From the NCBI GenBank assembly GCA_023432005.1, contig JAEYVF010000111.1, positions 1-8,707 on the forward strand: a DNA stretch of 8,707 nucleotides. Reading direction: 5' to 3'. This document shows positions 6,547-8,707 of this stretch, piece by piece. The translations under genes were made by a program, and so were the position numbers. Within the stretch, counting starts at the first letter, position 1, and the number at the start of each line of letters is the position of its first letter. A model generated the notes under the pieces. That model was not told the DNA's origin. It saw only the letters and a program-made list of their open reading frames with translations, and ran no database searches. This stretch comes from Actinomycetes bacterium (GTDB lineage: Bacteria > Actinomycetota > Actinomycetes > Actinomycetales > Microbacteriaceae).

Positions 6547-7233
6547 TCATCCCTCCGTGAGCCCGAGGTTCATGTTCGGCATCCCGACGGTGTTGTCGAG
6601 CACGACGACCTCCTTCGAGGTGTCCGAGCGCACCTTGACGTAGAAGCGCACCGACGTGACCGCGGCGCGCTCGGCGGCGCTCAGGGTGCCCCCGACGCCG
6701 AGCTGGGTGCCGTTGACGTCGAAGTAGCGGAAGAGGGGCTCGGCGGCCGTGTTGACGACGACGTTGCCGAGCACGCGCGACGTCGTCGGGGGCGCCGTGA
6801 TCGCCGGGAAGACGGCGTACCCGCCGACGTTCGTCGCGAGCCACGACTGCTCGCGCATCCGTCCCTGGGCGTCGATCGAGTACCGCAGGCGCTGCGGCAG
6901 CTCGAAGCTCGGGCCGGCGTCGGTGTAGGTGATGATCGTGATCGCCGTGCGCGTGCCCTCGACGATCGCGGGGTCGGGGTTCGGCGACGTCGCGATCGGG
7001 TTGCGCACCGCGGCGCGGATCGAGGTCGACACGACGTTCATGATGTTGCTCGCGTCGGCCGTGGACTGGCGCGTGCCGACCGCGTGCATCGTCTGCATGC
7101 TCACCTGCGTGAAGAAGGTCACCGCGATCGTCATGAGCAGAGCGCTCAGCATCATGACGATGAGCGCTTCCACGATCGTGTAGCCCTCGTCGTCTCGCAG
7201 ACGGCGGAGCACGGTGTTGAGCCGGCGCGTCAT
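6547..7233 (-). CDS. PilW/GspJ-like minor type IV pilin
   Basis: A 228-residue minor pilin. It has a basic 17-residue leader ending EG, then YTIVEALIVMMLSALLMTIA with the mature N-terminus at Tyr18 and Glu22 in the +5 position, a classical type III signal cut by PilD. The hydrophobic helix runs to about residue 42 and is followed by the amphipathic helix of the pilin stalk and a globular domain of about 150 residues with no cysteine. Both ends overlap neighbours: the start (ATG at 7233) with the stop of the larger pilin before it as ATGA, and the stop (6549-6547) with one possible start of the PilX-like gene. GAGG lies 8 nt before the start. Size and position between I-like and K-like proteins fit PilW/GspJ. 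The exact subclass is inferred from order, the pilin signal is seen directly. Confidence 0.87.
   Translation of the reverse strand: MTRRLNTVLRRLRDDEGYTIVEALIVMMLSALLMTIAVTFFTQVSMQTMHAVGTRQSTADASNIMNVVSTSIRAAVRNPIATSPNPDPAIVEGTRTAITIITYTDAGPSFELPQRLRYSIDAQGRMREQSWLATNVGGYAVFPAITAPPTTSRVLGNVVVNTAAEPLFRYFDVNGTQLGVGGTLSAAERAAVTSVRFYVKVRSDTSKEVVVLDNTVGMPNMNLGLTEG
6551..6556 (-). promoter_or_regulatory. Ribosome binding site that decides the PilX-like start
   Basis: GGAGGG at 6556-6551 directly abuts the ATG at 6550, which is too close to use it well, but stands 9 nt before the ATG at 6541. This favours the shorter protein beginning MLRRLLRRED. The site lies within the last codons of the upstream gene. 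Confidence 0.6.
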
Positions 7234-8630
7234 GCTGCCGGCCTCGGGTCGAGCGTCACGGTGCCCGCACTCACGTAGCCCGTGGGGGCGAGGTTGGTCT
7301 GCGGCTGGATGTTGGCCGCCGTGATCGCGGTCGTGGTCGAGCCCGAGGTGCTGCCGTAGTACAGCCGCCAGGTGCCGTACGGGAGCACGAGGTCGCGGCT
7401 CGAGGTGCCGCCGCCCGACGTCGCCTCGCGCTCGAAGCGGTAGGTCATGCCGGCCGTGCACGTCGGCTGGCCGGCGACGGCCGGCGTGGCGACCGAGACG
7501 GCGGTGACGTAGGAGGTGCGCGGCACGTTGTTGACGCGCACGACGCCCATGCGCACGGTGTCGGATGCCGTGCCGCCGGGGTCCGCGACGATCGGCGCCG
7601 AGGCGACGCCGTTGCCGAGCGCGACCCCGCCCACCGTCGCCGCGGTCCACTCGGAGGGGTCGAGGGCGCGGCAGCCGCCCGTGCCGTCCGCATCCGGAGC
7701 GACGTAGTGCCCGGCGATCGCGGTGTAGCCGCCGAAGGGGTAGAGCTTCACGGTCGAGCTCGTGCCCGTCACGTAGAAGGTGCCGTAGGTGTTGAGGTAG
7801 GTGGTCTCGTTGTTCGTCGCGTAGCGGTTGCTGCCCGAGCTGCTGCCGTAGACGAGGCCGAGGGTCGCCGCGCGGTCGTAGTCGAAGGGGACGCTCACGG
7901 TGCCGCCCGCGACGACGGTGATCGACTTGACGGGCGAGGTCGTCTGATCGGTGGCGATGTAGCCCGAGCGGGAGAGGGTGACGTTGTAGGTGCCCGGCAC
8001 GACCTTGAGTGCGTAGGTGCAGCCGAGCGCGTTGGTGGCCGCGGGCTGGGCGTCGAGGGCGGCGGCGCCGCCCGACACGGGCGTGATGGTCACGCCGACG
8101 CCGGCCGATCCGGTGCCGGCGGCCCCGCGGACCGAGACCATGATGGTGCCGCGGGCGGGGTCGTTGATGCGGCCGTCGGGGGCGAGCACGGTGTCGGACG
8201 AGACGGGCGGCGTCATGCCCATCCGGCTGTCCCACGTGACGCGCACGTTGACGCGCTTGTACTCCATGTTGCCGGTGCCGCCGGCGCCGCACGGGATGTC
8301 GAGCCCGGAGCTCGTGACCCATTCCGTGTTGCGCTCGACGGTGTACTCGGTGCCGTCGATCGTGATGTCGTAGTCGCCCGAGAGGACGTCGAAGGGATCG
8401 GCGTAGGCGCGGACCTTGTCGATCTCGCTCGCCGCGAGGCTCAGCGCGGTGATGCGCGCGCGCTGGTCGGCGGACTGGCGGATGGCGGTGACGGTCGCCT
8501 GGGCGACGCCGACGGAGATGATGGCGAAGATGAGGGCGGCGACGAGCACCTCGACGATCGAGATCCCCGACTCGTCCCGGGCCGCGCGCGCGAACCGGCG
8601 CATGATGCCCGGATCCTTCCCCTGATTCAT
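7230..8630 (-). CDS. Modular PilV/GspI-like minor pilin with carboxypeptidase-regulatory-like domain
   Basis: A 466-residue protein with a pilin N-terminus: leader ending SG (21-22), then ISIVEVLVAALIFAIISVGV with Glu27 at +5 and a helix continuing to about residue 75. Most PilV/GspI proteins are below 200 residues. Here a beta-sandwich-like domain follows (about 160-250), showing GTIMVSVRG, AGVGVTITP, VVPGTYNVTLSRSGY and a final strand VSVPFDYD, the pattern of carboxypeptidase-regulatory or transthyretin-like domains. The rest (255-466) is rich in Gly, Ser and Thr and ends with a second strand-like motif, LVLPYGTWRLYYG (415-427). Four cysteines (114, 204, 320, 391) could form disulfides. ATG at 8630 is preferred because AGGGGGG lies 5 nt upstream, as in pilM; ATG at 8603 (13-residue leader, AAGGA 10 nt before it) and GTG at 8636 are alternatives. 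Adhesion or surface contact is an inference. Confidence 0.85.
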   Translation of the reverse strand: MNQGKDPGIMRRFARAARDESGISIVEVLVAALIFAIISVGVAQATVTAIRQSADQRARITALSLAASEIDKVRAYADPFDVLSGDYDITIDGTEYTVERNTEWVTSSGLDIPCGAGGTGNMEYKRVNVRVTWDSRMGMTPPVSSDTVLAPDGRINDPARGTIMVSVRGAAGTGSAGVGVTITPVSGGAAALDAQPAATNALGCTYALKVVPGTYNVTLSRSGYIATDQTTSPVKSITVVAGGTVSVPFDYDRAATLGLVYGSSSGSNRYATNNETTYLNTYGTFYVTGTSSTVKLYPFGGYTAIAGHYVAPDADGTGGCRALDPSEWTAATVGGVALGNGVASAPIVADPGGTASDTVRMGVVRVNNVPRTSYVTAVSVATPAVAGQPTCTAGMTYRFEREATSGGGTSSRDLVLPYGTWRLYYGSTSGSTTTAITAANIQPQTNLAPTGYVSAGTVTLDPRPAA

Positions 8631-8635
8631 CTCCA

Positions 8636-8642
8636 CCCCCCT
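8636..8642 (-). promoter_or_regulatory. G-rich ribosome binding site of the first minor pilin gene
   Basis: AGGGGGG at 8642-8636, followed by TGGAG and ATG at 8630, has the same layout as the site before pilM. This supports the 8630 start over 8603. The short stretch between this site and the hairpin at 8671 shows no convincing promoter. Confidence 0.55.
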
Positions 8643-8670
8643 GGAGTACCGCTCGGCTCAGAAAGCCTGT

Positions 8671-8702
8671 CGGTGGGGCGCCGCGCGTGCGGCGCCCCAC
8701 CG
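8671..8702 (-). terminator. Strong hairpin upstream of the minor pilin operon
   Basis: A perfect 14-bp stem, CGGTGGGGCGCCGC (8671-8684) and GCGGCGCCCCACCG (8689-8702), closes a 4-nt loop, ending 40 bp before the first pilin start. After it on the minus strand comes ACAGGCTTTCTGAGC, with only a short T-run. It is probably the terminator, or leaky attenuator, behind a gene lying just beyond the window edge, perhaps the major pilin. The stem is certain, its role is inferred. Confidence 0.65.
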
Positions 8703-8707
8703 GTGGT

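Noticed and set aside
4991..6643. A 550-codon open frame on the plus strand, opposite the PilX-like gene
   Set aside because: The translation is dominated by Arg, Ala, Val and Asp, as expected from the antisense of a high-GC gene. It has no domain pattern, while the minus-strand frame has a clear pilin signal and structured protein.
8643..8670. Promoter for the minor pilin genes between the hairpin and the start codon
   Set aside because: GGTACTCC is the only -10-like sequence and no -35 lies at a suitable distance. The true promoter is probably beyond the window.
6547..8700. A 717-codon open frame that would extend the PilW-like pilin upstream
   Set aside because: The part before 7233 is a shadow of the modular pilin. 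The pilin leader and ATGA junction place the start at 7233.
1..8707. tRNA genes, CRISPR repeats, insertion sequences or phage genes
   Set aside because: No cloverleaf, regularly spaced repeats, transposase-like protein or terminal inverted repeats were seen. The window is filled by co-directional chromosomal genes.

Overview
The window comes from a high-GC Gram-positive actinobacterium, most likely of the Microbacteriaceae/Micrococcales. The base composition is roughly 70% GC by eye, the ribosomal proteins S12 and S7 are of actinobacterial type, and CGGATG/CATCCG hexamers are frequent. Every gene lies on the minus strand, so transcription runs from high to low coordinates. There are no RNA genes, insertion sequences or CRISPR arrays.

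Positions 8707 to 1375 hold a type IV pilus (T4P) cluster of seven genes. In transcription order these are: a strong hairpin (8671-8702); a 466-residue modular minor pilin with a carboxypeptidase-regulatory-like beta-sandwich (7230-8630); a PilW/GspJ-like minor pilin (6547-7233); a large PilX/GspK-like minor pilin (4724-6541); the prepilin peptidase PilD (3900-4727); and the inner assembly platform PilM (2816-3865), PilN (2058-2819) and PilO (1375-2061). Five of the six junctions have an ATG overlapping the upstream stop as ATGA. The cluster ends at a GC-rich hairpin terminator (1330-1365). The motors and platform (PilB, PilT, PilC) and the major pilin are not in the window and presumably lie upstream. 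No PilP or PilQ gene is present, as expected for a cell with one membrane.

Positions 1294 to 1 hold the start of the streptomycin (str) operon. It has a well-formed promoter (TTGCGG, 17 nt, TACACT), a leader of about 227 nt with several hairpins, rpsL (S12, starting at TTG), rpsG (S7), an intergenic hairpin and the first 33 codons of fusA (EF-G).

In the pilus system, PilD removes the leaders of the pilins and methylates them. PilM, PilN and PilO link the cytoplasmic motor to the membrane platform. The three minor pilins follow the order of the GspI-GspJ-GspK tip complex and probably form an adhesive or initiating tip. The most interesting content is this tip module: a minor pilin carrying a grafted beta-sandwich domain, and a cysteine-rich PilX/GspK-like protein of 605 residues that lacks Glu+5.
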